Shown: positions 18,958-28,569, counted from the first letter of the stretch. The stretch is DNA of 64,000 nt from Mobilitalea sibirica (GCF_015999265.1 NZ_JAEAGR010000002.1:303846-367845), one strand, 5' to 3'. A program made the numbers and translations. The notes: generated from the sequence alone by a model not told the origin.

Positions 18958-20880
18958 ATGCCCGGACCGGCAATACATCACATTGTTGCAAATGAGTATC
19001 TTGAAAAGGTTTTAAAGGCAAAAATGAATGATCCTGTAAGTTATGCATTTTGGAAGGAAATGAGTGACGGAAAATATGCTTCGGTGTATAGATTAGGAGC
19101 ACAAGGTGCCGATTACCTATTGTTTAATACCAATGACTGGCCAATGGGTGGTGTAATTAAGCCAATGGCAAAATTATATTTAGAAGTTGAGGATTTTATT
19201 GAAGATTTTATCAATCAGCTAAAGGAACTCATCCCCGATAAGGTCTGGGTTCTCATTTCTGATTTAGAAAACGCAGCGTTAACTGCGGTGGAACGCTCAG
19301 CACTCTTATCGGAAATCAGTGATATATTAAATGATGTGAATAATAACATTGAATCCTTATCAAAAATTGTAGAGAATAAACTAGAAGAGTATGTTGTAAA
19401 GTCATATGATTTTTTTGGTTTGTTAAAAGATCCTCAACAGGTGGGAGAGAATTTTAAAGAATGGTGGTGGTTTGATACTCTTCATAAGCGAAGAACCGGC
19501 AGATTCTTAAAAGAGTTATTTAAAGAATCGAAAGATAATTCTATGGAAAGAGCATTTGCTTTAGGATATCTCACTCATTATACAGCAGACACGGTGGGAC
19601 ATCCGTTTGTGAATGCTATATCCGGAGGACCGTTTCGTACCCACTCCCAACGTCATAAGGTTGCGGAAAACCATCAGGATGTTTGGGCATTTCATAAATA
19701 TTATGGAAAAGAATTCATAAAGAGTAACCTCGCCGGTGAATATGTTGTTGACAATAATAAATTTAAATTGCCGGATGATCTTAAAAAATTTATCCTCCAA
19801 TGTATCCAGAATACATATTATGATAAGACAGATTCCCTCTATGGTCGTGACATCAAAGAGGATGACCTAGATATTTCATACAGTCTATGGCTAAAATGGT
19901 TTGATAAAGCTACCAATGAATTGGATATACCTGAACCGAAACCATATGTGCTTACGGATGAAATAATTGAAACATGGGAGAAATTTAAAGAGAATATCAA
20001 AGATATCTTTAACCCTGTGGGGAATGCAGGAAATGGAGGAATCACAGGACTTTTACTTGCTCTAGCCGCACTTATAGCAGGACCATTTCTTGCAGCTACG
20101 GCTGCCATAGATTTTATTTTAGGTACAATAACAACCCTTGGGGCTGCACCAATGCGTTTTTTATTATCTCTTTCCTACGAGTACTTGTATGATGCCTTTA
20201 TGAATTTCAGACGTGGGGTAGCTTTGAACGGATTGAAATTCCCAGCTGTCAGGGATCTGAATTTCTATATGACCAAACATATGTTAAATACCGGAGAAAA
20301 TGATAAAAACGGACACAATGCTAATTATCTTCCTAACGTAAACGCCTATCCTTCAAATAAGTTTATTCTTAGGGGGGCGGAAGCGGAAAGCCACCTTATT
20401 TATCCTATACTTCCCGCAGCCAGGCTCGAAAATGACCGCACAACAGGTTTTCCGATATCCTATAGTAGTAAAACTCCGTCATGGTATATAGATGATCCTA
20501 AGAATAGATTTGACTTAAACTCCTATCAGTATTATAGAGACTTTGAAGAGACGAAGAGTATCATAGACCCAAAAGAAATCGAATATAACTTTAAAAAACT
20601 ATCAAATATGGCATTAGACGGAGGCCTAGGAAATGCACTTGTATTAGGAGATTTCTTGTATTCAGAATATATGAAGTTGGGAAATGATCATATTTTCCCG
20701 GAATTCAACCTTGATTCTGACCGTGGATATGCTTTTAAATGTTGGAGAAAGGTAAACGATATATCCTTAATCAATAGCCATATAAATGATTATAAGACAA
20801 CGAATGTTACGATTGAAATCGATCAAGAGGTACCGAATATCAAAACCGATATTATATATCCTTATGGAGGTGCGTTGTAA
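18958..20880 (+). CDS. Zinc-dependent phospholipase C family protein
   Basis: A 640-residue protein whose N-terminal ~260 residues resemble the zinc phospholipase C fold. Candidate metal ligands appear in order: GPAIHHIVANE, QGADYLL, YLTHYTADTVGHP and RHKVAENHQDVW. The rest is unfamiliar, with a glycine-rich hydrophobic stretch near residue 365-400 that could insert in a membrane. There is no signal peptide, which is unusual for secreted phospholipases C. The start follows AAAGGGGG. Its stop overlaps the next gene's ATG by one base (TAATG), indicating a two-protein module. Confidence 0.8.
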   Translation: MPGPAIHHIVANEYLEKVLKAKMNDPVSYAFWKEMSDGKYASVYRLGAQGADYLLFNTNDWPMGGVIKPMAKLYLEVEDFIEDFINQLKELIPDKVWVLISDLENAALTAVERSALLSEISDILNDVNNNIESLSKIVENKLEEYVVKSYDFFGLLKDPQQVGENFKEWWWFDTLHKRRTGRFLKELFKESKDNSMERAFALGYLTHYTADTVGHPFVNAISGGPFRTHSQRHKVAENHQDVWAFHKYYGKEFIKSNLAGEYVVDNNKFKLPDDLKKFILQCIQNTYYDKTDSLYGRDIKEDDLDISYSLWLKWFDKATNELDIPEPKPYVLTDEIIETWEKFKENIKDIFNPVGNAGNGGITGLLLALAALIAGPFLAATAAIDFILGTITTLGAAPMRFLLSLSYEYLYDAFMNFRRGVALNGLKFPAVRDLNFYMTKHMLNTGENDKNGHNANYLPNVNAYPSNKFILRGAEAESHLIYPILPAARLENDRTTGFPISYSSKTPSWYIDDPKNRFDLNSYQYYRDFEETKSIIDPKEIEYNFKKLSNMALDGGLGNALVLGDFLYSEYMKLGNDHIFPEFNLDSDRGYAFKCWRKVNDISLINSHINDYKTTNVTIEIDQEVPNIKTDIIYPYGGAL

Positions 20881-21962
20881 TGGATAGAGAATACTTAGAT
20901 AAGTTGAAGAAGATAAGGGATGATAAACTAAGACTTTTTTACAAAGATGAGATGAATCGAAAAATGATGAAATGTGGAGATTTGAATGAAGAACCTTATA
21001 ATCCAACCACTTTTCTTTATATCCGTGCTTTTCTTGGTGATAACGGTAATAGGCCGATTCCCTCGGGTAAATGTTATTGTTTAAGTCCGGATATAGAACT
21101 ATATCTCAATGGATCGGTTTTTGATACAGTCAATCCATTACTACCGGAATCAAATTATACGGTACAAGTAACTGTAACGAATGATGGTGATCAAGCCTGT
21201 AACAGCTGTACGGTTGATTTATATCTTTGCAAGCCATCCTTAGGTTTCAGTACCCAGGGTGGGACAATGATTGGTATTACAAATACACGTATTGAGGCCC
21301 ATTCGAGTGCTACCGTTGAGTTTCCTTTTACAACGACCAAAGATATGGAGGGACACCGTTGTATGTTTGCAAGAGCCTATAGTCTTACATCGAATGATTA
21401 TCCTGAAGATATGGTTAACTTTAATTCATATACAGACAGACACATCGGGCAGCAGAACCTAAATATTGTCCATCAGGGGAAAACCCTTGAATTTGATGTG
21501 AATCGTATCATAAAAGAGAAAGGGAAAAATGTTTATATTGTCTTTAAACGTGACAATGTTCTTTTTGAAAATCAGCTAATCAGTAAGAGATTTGCATTAT
21601 CGAATAAGCGTGTTTTTACGGATAAGATCAAGCTTTATGAAAAAAATAATTTGATGACAAAACCGGAGATAATAACGAAAAGGTCTAAAGTATTAAATTT
21701 ATTAAAATCAAGTAATCAGAAAAACAAATTAAAGTTGAGCAATGAAAACCAATATAATATTAAATTGCCGTATATTCCTGGTACTAAGGAACTAGAGCAG
21801 GGGAAGTGGAGTTATCAGATTAGATCAGAACTTAGTAATATAAAAATGGAGATTCCGATGTTAGGACTTGAAAAGAACGAAGCGATACCCATGAGGCTTG
21901 CGGTAATTGATCCGGCCACCGGGGAATCGATGGGTGAAATCACCGTAATTGTCGTTGCATGA
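20880..21962 (+). CDS. CARDB-like domain protein coupled to the phospholipase
   Basis: A 360-residue protein without signal peptide or membrane helix. About residues 70-190 form a likely immunoglobulin-like CARDB fold (LPESNYTVQVTVTNDGD, CTVDLYL, AHSSATVEFPFTT). A Lys/Asn-rich middle follows, and the C-terminus has another strand-rich part ending GEITVIVVA. Function is not known. It begins inside the stop codon of the phospholipase gene, so it is probably a partner, chaperone or binding module for it. Confidence 0.65.
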   Translation: MDREYLDKLKKIRDDKLRLFYKDEMNRKMMKCGDLNEEPYNPTTFLYIRAFLGDNGNRPIPSGKCYCLSPDIELYLNGSVFDTVNPLLPESNYTVQVTVTNDGDQACNSCTVDLYLCKPSLGFSTQGGTMIGITNTRIEAHSSATVEFPFTTTKDMEGHRCMFARAYSLTSNDYPEDMVNFNSYTDRHIGQQNLNIVHQGKTLEFDVNRIIKEKGKNVYIVFKRDNVLFENQLISKRFALSNKRVFTDKIKLYEKNNLMTKPEIITKRSKVLNLLKSSNQKNKLKLSNENQYNIKLPYIPGTKELEQGKWSYQIRSELSNIKMEIPMLGLEKNEAIPMRLAVIDPATGESMGEITVIVVA

Positions 21963-21982
21963 GAGTTGTAAGTACATATAAC

Positions 21983-22024
21983 GAAATGTTTCATAAGGAA
22001 ATTAACTTCCTTATGAAACATTTC
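21983..22024 (+). terminator. Strong hairpin after the phospholipase module
   Basis: A perfect 18-bp stem (21983-22000 with 22007-22024) with a 6-base loop. The T-run is weak, but the position suits termination. Confidence 0.7.
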
Positions 22025-22373
22025 AACCCCAATTAATTATTTTTACAATCACACTTAGTCTGTAAAGATAAATTCTCTATGAGTGATTAATTTCTAAATA
22101 AATATGGGAGCTATTTATCATTTTGATTGTTAATAATTATATTAACGAATATCAATCGAAAAACTCTAGAATAATTAATATAATAGTTAGTAATTTAATT
22201 TATTATAAGAATTATGATAAAAAAAGTCACAAGAAACACTATATTATAATATAAGACATTGCAAAATCATGAAAAATCAATTATATTAAAGTAATGAGCT
22301 ATTAAAACAACTTATAATATATCTAGGAACACGTGAATGCTGTTATTAACTGCTTCTTGTGATAGGGAGTAAT
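22025..22373. other. AT-rich intergenic region
   Basis: About 350 bases of very AT-rich DNA with no convincing gene, RNA or operator. It presumably holds the promoter of the GAF-GGDEF gene. Confidence 0.5.
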
Positions 22374-23426
22374 ATGAATCCGGAACAATTTGAAAAATAT
22401 CAATACTTTACTGAAAAAACGATTAATGATTTATCTCATAAGATTACATTGTTGGAGAATAAATTAAATATGTTTACGAATTTACTGGAGATCAGTAAAT
22501 ATATAAATCAATATATTAAAGATCCGAATTTATTAACAATCATTAATGATATGTTGATCGGTGTTTTTGGTGCAAAATATTCTACCATTTATATTAAACT
22601 AAATGATGAATATGAAGAAGCAGGTGCATCGAAGTTATCTTATACCTTCATTGAGGCAGGTAAGAAATTGATTTATGAACATAAGGAAGAAAAGTTCATT
22701 ATTAATAGTGATACTCCAATCTATGGAGAAGATATGGAAGAAGAAAGCATACATTCGAGCCTTGGTATTCCAATCTATGTAGAAAATCGCTTATTGGGCT
22801 TTATTCTGATACAACATATCAATATAAATTATTTTGTTGAGGATCATGCAATATTTCTGTCTTCCATAGGTAATCATATTGGTGTCGCATTAGAAAACAA
22901 TCTGTTATATAGACAAATCAAGGACAGCGCCAATCTGGATGGCCTGACGGAGCTATATAATAAACGGTATTTCTTTAAAACTCTAAATTCTATGGTGGAT
23001 TTGAAGGAAGAGGATTATTCTATCGTTATGATTGACTTGGATAATTTTAAAACCATCAATGATAATTATGGGCATCCATGTGGCGATATGGCTTTGATCA
23101 ATGTTGCTAATATAATGAAAGAGATGACTCGTTCCAATGATATCGTAGCAAGATATGGTGGAGATGAATTTATAATCTATTTTAATAATTTTACGGATAG
23201 AGAAAAAGTAATGCACAGATTAGAAATGATTCGTCGGGAAATTGAAAGTTATCAAATTCAGGGTGAAGAAGAATCCTTTACAGTGACTGCAAGTTTTGGA
23301 GTATACTGTAAGCAAAATGAGATATTATCTTTGGAAGAAGTGATAAAGAAAGCAGATAAAAATTTATATCTTAGTAAAGCGACTGGTAAAAATATTGTTT
23401 CCATGAATCAGAACAAAAATGATTAA
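22374..23426 (+). CDS. GAF-domain diguanylate cyclase
   Basis: A 350-residue cytoplasmic c-di-GMP synthase. A short coiled segment leads into a GAF sensor (about residues 35-175, with SSLGIPIYVENRLLGFILIQ). The GGDEF domain begins at NLDGLTELYNKRYF and has the intact active motif RYGGDEF; VMIDLDNFKTINDNYGH is the metal and nucleotide site. The ATG at 22374 follows AGGGAG; a GTG 15 bases upstream is inside that region. No obvious inhibitory RxxD was noticed before GGDEF. Confidence 0.9.
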   Translation: MNPEQFEKYQYFTEKTINDLSHKITLLENKLNMFTNLLEISKYINQYIKDPNLLTIINDMLIGVFGAKYSTIYIKLNDEYEEAGASKLSYTFIEAGKKLIYEHKEEKFIINSDTPIYGEDMEEESIHSSLGIPIYVENRLLGFILIQHININYFVEDHAIFLSSIGNHIGVALENNLLYRQIKDSANLDGLTELYNKRYFFKTLNSMVDLKEEDYSIVMIDLDNFKTINDNYGHPCGDMALINVANIMKEMTRSNDIVARYGGDEFIIYFNNFTDREKVMHRLEMIRREIESYQIQGEEESFTVTASFGVYCKQNEILSLEEVIKKADKNLYLSKATGKNIVSMNQNKND

Positions 23427-23446
23427 ATCAAATTATTAATAATTAT

Positions 23447-23471
23447 AACCTCTGCCTATTACGCAGAGGTT
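23447..23471 (+). terminator. Intrinsic terminator
   Basis: AACCTCTGC (23447-23455) pairs with GCAGAGGTT (23463-23471), followed by T residues. Confidence 0.85.
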
Positions 23472-23483
23472 TTTTATATTTCG

Positions 23484-23533
23484 TTGACTTATCAATAAAG
23501 GGTTGCTAAAATATAGTTAGCTAGACTAACTAT
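23484..23533 (+). promoter_or_regulatory. Promoter and operator of the MarR-NmrA operon
   Basis: TTGACT (23484-23489), 17 bases, TAAAAT (23507-23512). Directly after it is a perfect inverted repeat, ATAGTTAG (23513-23520) and CTAACTAT (23526-23533), over the expected transcription start. Confidence 0.75.
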
Positions 23534-23546
23534 ATGGAGGTACAAG

Positions 23547-23975
23547 ATGGATCATTATCTTATTACTAGCGCAGACGCAGTAGGGTTGTTCTGTCGCATG
23601 TATATGAATTTGAAAAGAGACTTGCCTATAAGGCCGAGTGAAATGGGAGTGCTTATATTCACTCAAAAACAGAACATACCGGTTACTCCTTTGATGCTTA
23701 GTAATTTTTTTAGAATTGCTAAGCCCTCGGTAACTTCTATAATTAATTCTTTAATCAGAAAGGAATACTTAATAAAAATACCTTCAACCACAGATGGTAG
23801 AAGTTATACTGTTTCCACTACAGATAAGGGAAAGAAACTGGTTAAGAATACCTTTGATGAGTACTTTAAAATTATGCAAGTACTCAAAAGTAAGATGGGA
23901 CGTAAGGACTTTGCTTTATTTGTTGACTTAATACAGAAGGCTAATAATATATTAAGCGAGGAGAAAAGATCATGA
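23547..23975 (+). CDS. MarR-family transcriptional regulator
   Basis: A 142-residue winged-helix regulator: LMLSNFFRIAKPSVTSIINSLIRKEYL is the DNA-reading part and STTDGRSYTVSTTDKG the wing. GGAGG lies 6 bases before the ATG. A perfect operator dyad covers the transcription start, implying self-repression. It overlaps the NmrA-like gene by ATGA, so the pair respond to the same signal. Confidence 0.9.
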   Translation: MDHYLITSADAVGLFCRMYMNLKRDLPIRPSEMGVLIFTQKQNIPVTPLMLSNFFRIAKPSVTSIINSLIRKEYLIKIPSTTDGRSYTVSTTDKGKKLVKNTFDEYFKIMQVLKSKMGRKDFALFVDLIQKANNILSEEKRS

Positions 23976-24829
23976 AGGTACTAGTGACAGGGGCCTCAGG
24001 GAATGTAGGCAGATATGTTGTGAAAGAATTATTAAAAATGGGTGAAAACGTCGTAGTTGCAGGAACGGATATAAAAAAATTAAAAACCATGTTTGGTGAT
24101 AAAGTGGATGCAGTAGAGTTTGACTTTACTAACCGACAGACATTTATGGAGGCTTTGCATGAAGTAGATCGAGTGTTTCTAATGAGGCCTCCTCATCTAG
24201 GTAAACCACAAGATTTATATCCTTTTATCGATATCATGAAATCAAGTAATATAAAACTGGTTTCTTTTTTATCATTAATGGGAGTTGAACACAACACAAT
24301 TCCTCCTCATCATAAAATTGAAAAATACATCGAAAACATCGGTATTCCCTATGCGCATATAAGGCCAGGATTTTTTATGCAAAATGTATCCGGTATACAT
24401 GCAAAAGAAATTAAGGAACAGGATAAAATTTTAGTACCGGCAGGCAAGAGCAAAGCCAGCTTTATAGATGCAAAAGACATTGGACTGTCCATAGCAGTCT
24501 TGCTGCATGAGCCTGAGAGATATAAAAATACAGCACATACTATTACCGGTCCACAAGCTTTAGATTATTACCAGGTTGCCGATATCTTAAGTACAGTATT
24601 AGGAAGAAAAATCACTTATGACAAGCCGGGTTATCTAAAATATAGACAATATTATATAAATAACCGTGGCTTGGATAAGAAATATGTAAATGTGACTGTA
24701 GCTCTTTATTTTATGACAAGAATGGGTACGGCTAAGGAAGTAACGGATGGGTTTTATAGATTGACGGGAAGGCAACCAAGAACTTTTAAGGATTTTGCGA
24801 AAGAAAATAAAGAAGTCTTTCTAAAGTAA
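23972..24829 (+). CDS. NmrA-like NAD(P)H-binding oxidoreductase/sensor
   Basis: A 285-residue atypical short-chain dehydrogenase: VTGASGNVGRYVVKELL is the Rossmann nucleotide loop, then DFTNRQTF and FLSLMGVEHN, with PYAHIRPGFFMQN near the middle. The classic YxxxK catalytic pair is not obvious, as in NmrA/QOR2-like members, which reduce quinones or sense NADP state. The MarR partner suggests a redox or quinone response. Confidence 0.85.
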   Translation: MKVLVTGASGNVGRYVVKELLKMGENVVVAGTDIKKLKTMFGDKVDAVEFDFTNRQTFMEALHEVDRVFLMRPPHLGKPQDLYPFIDIMKSSNIKLVSFLSLMGVEHNTIPPHHKIEKYIENIGIPYAHIRPGFFMQNVSGIHAKEIKEQDKILVPAGKSKASFIDAKDIGLSIAVLLHEPERYKNTAHTITGPQALDYYQVADILSTVLGRKITYDKPGYLKYRQYYINNRGLDKKYVNVTVALYFMTRMGTAKEVTDGFYRLTGRQPRTFKDFAKENKEVFLK

Positions 24830-24985
24830 ACACTGCTTTTAAGTATTCCCTTGCATAAATGATATATATATTTTATGATTAATCTTGTTTATTAATAAGA
24901 AATTTGAATTGTAAAATATGTTAGATTATACGTATATTTAATAGAAATTAAATTGACATTTTGATTAAGATACAGGAGATAAGTA

Positions 24986-27793
24986 ATGAAAAAGATGGTA
25001 ATCGGAATTTTGGCCCATGTGGATGCAGGGAAGACAACTCTGGCGGAAAGCATGTTGTATCTGACCGGAAGTATCAGAAAACTAGGCAGGGTAGATCATA
25101 AAGATGCATTTTTAGATACCTATGAGTTGGAGCGTGCTAGGGGTATTACCATATTTTCGAAACAGGCGGTATTCACATACAATGATATGGAAATAACGCT
25201 ATTGGATACGCCGGGTCACGTGGATTTTTCTGCTGAAATGGAACGTACATTACAGGTTTTAGATTATGCTATCTTAGTGGTTAGCGGAAGTGATGGTGTA
25301 CAAGGGCATACAGAAACTTTGTGGAGACTGCTTGCAAGATATCGGATACCGACATTTCTATTTGTTAATAAAATGGATATGAACGGAACAGATCGCAATA
25401 TACTTATTAATCAATTAAAAAAGCGGCTTCAGGACGGATGTATGGATTTTATGGAGGATATTAACTCGAAGGAGTTTATGGAGAATCTGGCAATGAGTGA
25501 TGAAGCATTGTTAGAGAAATATATAGAAACCGGATTAATTGAAACACAAGATATTAACGCTTTAATTTCAGAGCGAAAGATATTTCCCTGTTATTTTGGT
25601 TCTGCCCTCAAACTGGAGGGTATTCATGATTTTCTTGGGGGATTGGAACAATTTACGAAGAATCCGAAATATTCTAATGATTTCGGTGCAAAGGTATATA
25701 AGATAGCGAGAGATGAACAGGGTAATCGACTGACCTACATGAAGATTACCGGTGGAAGCTTAAAAGTAAAAATGCTGTTAACAAACCTCAAAGAAAAGCA
25801 GAAAGCCCAAAATTTTCAACGAATGGATGACAACGACAATATAGATAAAAACAAGGAAATGATATTCCGGAACAGCAATGGATTAGCCACAGAGGAGACT
25901 GCTGTTTGGGAAGAAAAAGTGGATCAGATACGGATTTATTCAGGAAATAAATATGAAACGGTAGATGAAGTGAAAGCAGGAGCTGTCTGTGCGGTTACAG
26001 GACTAAGTAAGACTTATCCCGGGGAAGGGCTTGGAATAGAGTCAGTGTCAGATATGCCAATTCTTGAACCTGTTTTAAATTATCAGATTATATTACCTCC
26101 GAATAGTAATCCCCATAATATCTTGACAAAGTTGCGTCATTTAGAGGAAGAGGACCCACAGTTGCATATCGTGTGGTCTGAACAATTAAAAGAGATTCAT
26201 GTACAACTGATGGGTGAGGTTCAGATTGAAGTTTTAAAAAGTGTAATCTTAGAGCGATTTGGTTATAACATAGAATTTGGTCCCGGCAATATCGTTTATA
26301 AAGAAACAATAGAGGAACCGGTGGTAGGTGTAGGACATTTTGAGCCATTACGTCATTATGCGGAAGTGCATCTATTGTTGGAGCCGGAAGAATCGGGAAG
26401 CGGGCTAACCTTTGTCAGTCACTGTAGTGAGGATATGTTGGATCGTAACTGGCAGAGGCTGATTTTGACCCATTTAGAAGAGAAAGAACATGTAGGAGTG
26501 CTCACCGGTTCACCGATTACGGATATGAGGATAACCCTGATTGCCGGACGGGCACACCTAAAGCATACAGAAGGTGGCGATTTCAGGCAGGCAACATACA
26601 GGGCGGTTCGCCAAGGCCTAAAAAGAGCTAAAAATGTTCTTTTAGAACCTTATTATAATTTTAAGCTTGAAATACCTTTTGAAACAGTAGGAAGAGCCAT
26701 GTCAGATATTCAACGGATGAGTGGAAGCTTCCAACCCCCCGAAACCGATGGAGAGATATCGGTTCTAACGGGATATGCACCGGTTGCAACTATGCGTGGT
26801 TATCAATCGGAGTTGGCAGATTATACCGGTGGTAGAGGAAGACTGTTCTGTACACTGAAGGGATATCTACCCTGTCATAATACGGAGGAAGTAATAGAAG
26901 CCTTAGGTTATGACAGTGAAAGGGATATTAATAATCCAACCGGTTCTATCTTTTGCTCTCATGGTACGGGATTTGTAGTGGAATGGGATAAAGTTAAGGA
27001 TTACATGCATATAGAAAATCAATGGCAGCAGTCGGAAACGAAAGTTATGAATTATGAGTCGGTTTCACCACCGGTTAATTCCAGTACCTATAGCAGAGGC
27101 TCCTTGCAGGAGGATAAAGAACTGGAAGAGATATTTATCCGAACCTTTGGACCGATCAAACAGAAATTAAGCTATTCCCAGAATAGATTCGGATATGAAA
27201 AAAAGGTTTCTTTAGAAAAAGACCAGATAAAACAACAGACTAATTCGAAGGAACAAGAGCCGAATAAAGAGCCGATGGATGAATATCTTTTGGTAGATGG
27301 CTATAATATTATATTTTCCTGGGAGGAGTTAAATAAACTGGCGAAAGTGAATATGGATGCGGCAAGAACCAAGCTTATGGATATTCTCTGCAATTATCAG
27401 GGCTTCAAAAGATGTATTGTAATCTTGGTTTTTGATGCCTATAAAGTGAAGGGCGGAGTAGGTGCGGTACTGGATTATCATAACATTCATGTGGTTTATA
27501 CGAAAGAGGCAGAAACAGCTGACGAATATATTGAGAAAGTCACCCATGAAATTTCGCGAAAGCATCATGTTACGGTTGCAACCAGTGATGCCTTGGAACA
27601 GTTGATTATTATGGGAAAGGGAGCTGTCAGAATTTCAGCCAATGATTTAAAAGACGAAATCATTCGGACAAGAGATCAGATTCGAAGAGATTATCTGGAT
27701 AGGCTACCAACCGGTCGTGCTTATCTGAGAGATCAATTTAGTGATAATATCTGGGATCTTTTAGAAGAAGATAGTACCATGGATGAAATATAG
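24986..27793 (+). CDS. Tet-like ribosomal GTPase fused to a YacP/Rae1-type NYN nuclease
   Basis: A 935-residue fusion. Residues 1 to about 690 form an EF-G-like ribosomal-protection GTPase: GILAHVDAGKTTL, ERARGIT, LLDTPGHVDF, NKMD and GSALK are all intact. The domain IV loop that in TetM reads YSPVSTPADFR is LKHTEGGDFRQA here, so drug resistance cannot be assumed. A charged linker leads to an NYN/YacP domain from residue 764 (LLVDGYNIIFSWEEL, Asp771; LVFDAYK; TADEYIE; VATSDALEQ). In Bacillus, YacP (Rae1) cuts mRNA in the ribosomal A site. The fusion would deliver that nuclease through a translation factor (inference). Confidence 0.88.
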   Translation: MKKMVIGILAHVDAGKTTLAESMLYLTGSIRKLGRVDHKDAFLDTYELERARGITIFSKQAVFTYNDMEITLLDTPGHVDFSAEMERTLQVLDYAILVVSGSDGVQGHTETLWRLLARYRIPTFLFVNKMDMNGTDRNILINQLKKRLQDGCMDFMEDINSKEFMENLAMSDEALLEKYIETGLIETQDINALISERKIFPCYFGSALKLEGIHDFLGGLEQFTKNPKYSNDFGAKVYKIARDEQGNRLTYMKITGGSLKVKMLLTNLKEKQKAQNFQRMDDNDNIDKNKEMIFRNSNGLATEETAVWEEKVDQIRIYSGNKYETVDEVKAGAVCAVTGLSKTYPGEGLGIESVSDMPILEPVLNYQIILPPNSNPHNILTKLRHLEEEDPQLHIVWSEQLKEIHVQLMGEVQIEVLKSVILERFGYNIEFGPGNIVYKETIEEPVVGVGHFEPLRHYAEVHLLLEPEESGSGLTFVSHCSEDMLDRNWQRLILTHLEEKEHVGVLTGSPITDMRITLIAGRAHLKHTEGGDFRQATYRAVRQGLKRAKNVLLEPYYNFKLEIPFETVGRAMSDIQRMSGSFQPPETDGEISVLTGYAPVATMRGYQSELADYTGGRGRLFCTLKGYLPCHNTEEVIEALGYDSERDINNPTGSIFCSHGTGFVVEWDKVKDYMHIENQWQQSETKVMNYESVSPPVNSSTYSRGSLQEDKELEEIFIRTFGPIKQKLSYSQNRFGYEKKVSLEKDQIKQQTNSKEQEPNKEPMDEYLLVDGYNIIFSWEELNKLAKVNMDAARTKLMDILCNYQGFKRCIVILVFDAYKVKGGVGAVLDYHNIHVVYTKEAETADEYIEKVTHEISRKHHVTVATSDALEQLIIMGKGAVRISANDLKDEIIRTRDQIRRDYLDRLPTGRAYLRDQFSDNIWDLLEEDSTMDEI

Positions 27794-27892
27794 TACTGAG
27801 ACATACCGCATATTATAGTTAAAGTAATGCAGTTGCATAACGTTAAATAAGATGAATCGGCAAGCCGCTTCACTTGTCATGAATGAAAAGAG

Positions 27893-27933
27893 ACAGGACC
27901 AATGGGTGTATTCCTATACACCATTGGTCCTGT
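27893..27933 (+). terminator. Intrinsic terminator after the GTPase-nuclease gene
   Basis: ACAGGACCAATGG (27893-27905) pairs with CCATTGGTCCTGT (27921-27933), followed by ATTTTAAT. Confidence 0.8.
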
Positions 27934-28050
27934 ATTTTAATACGGCTTTAGCCTGTTGAGCATAAAGCGAGTTTCTCAAAAGAGAAATGAGCTATGCGAA
28001 GCATAAATCCACCTGCTATGCGGGTGGTTGGCCATTTGCTTATAGCAAAA

Positions 28051-28111
28051 AATCACCTTTCAGTTATAATAGAGTTGTTCAGGCTACTACTATAACAAAG
28101 GAAAGGTGATT
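28051..28111 (+). promoter_or_regulatory. Leader hairpin hiding the transposase ribosome site
   Basis: AATCACCTTTC (28051-28061) pairs perfectly with GAAAGGTGATT (28101-28111), with a second inner helix (28063-28072 with 28087-28096, one mismatch). The right arm is the ribosome site of tnpA, whose ATG is at 28114. This matches the translational repression known from IS200. Confidence 0.75.
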
Positions 28112-28113
28112 TC

Positions 28114-28569
28114 ATGGCAAACAAAACGAATGACTTAGCACATACAAAATGGATGTGCAAGTACCACATTGTGTTCTCTCCTAAGTATAGACGAAAAATA
28201 ATATACAATCAATACAAAGAAAGTATTCGAGATATATTAAAGCAATTATGTTCTTACAAGGGAGTGGAAATTATAGAAGGGCATCTAATGCCCGATCACA
28301 TCCATATGTTGGTGAGTATACCACCTAAATATAGTGTTTCAAGTTTTATGGGATACTTAAAAAGAAAAAGCGCACTAATGATTTTTGACAAGCATGCAAA
28401 CTTGAAATATAAGTTTGGAAATAGACATTTTTGGTCAGAAGGTTACTATGTCAGCACAGTAGGACTAAATGAGGCAACCATTAAAAAGTATATACAAGAC
28501 CAAGAAAAGCAAGATATATTACGTGATAAATTAAGTGTAAAAGAATATGAGGACCCCTTTAAGGGGTAG
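28114..28569 (+). CDS. tnpA: IS200-family transposase TnpA (HUH Y1)
   Basis: A 151-residue single-strand transposase. The HUH metal motif is His62-x-His64 in PDHIHMLVS, and the nucleophile is Tyr126 in KKYIQDQEKQ. KYHIVFSPKYRRK and RHFWSEGYYVSTVG are family blocks. Length equals intact family members, so the protein should be active if made. Its ribosome site is locked in a leader hairpin. Confidence 0.95.
   Translation: MANKTNDLAHTKWMCKYHIVFSPKYRRKIIYNQYKESIRDILKQLCSYKGVEIIEGHLMPDHIHMLVSIPPKYSVSSFMGYLKRKSALMIFDKHANLKYKFGNRHFWSEGYYVSTVGLNEATIKKYIQDQEKQDILRDKLSVKEYEDPFKG

Noticed and set aside
24986..27793. Calling this a tetracycline-resistance gene
   Set aside because: G motifs match ribosomal-protection proteins, but the drug-displacing loop differs and a nuclease domain is fused, so resistance is not supported.
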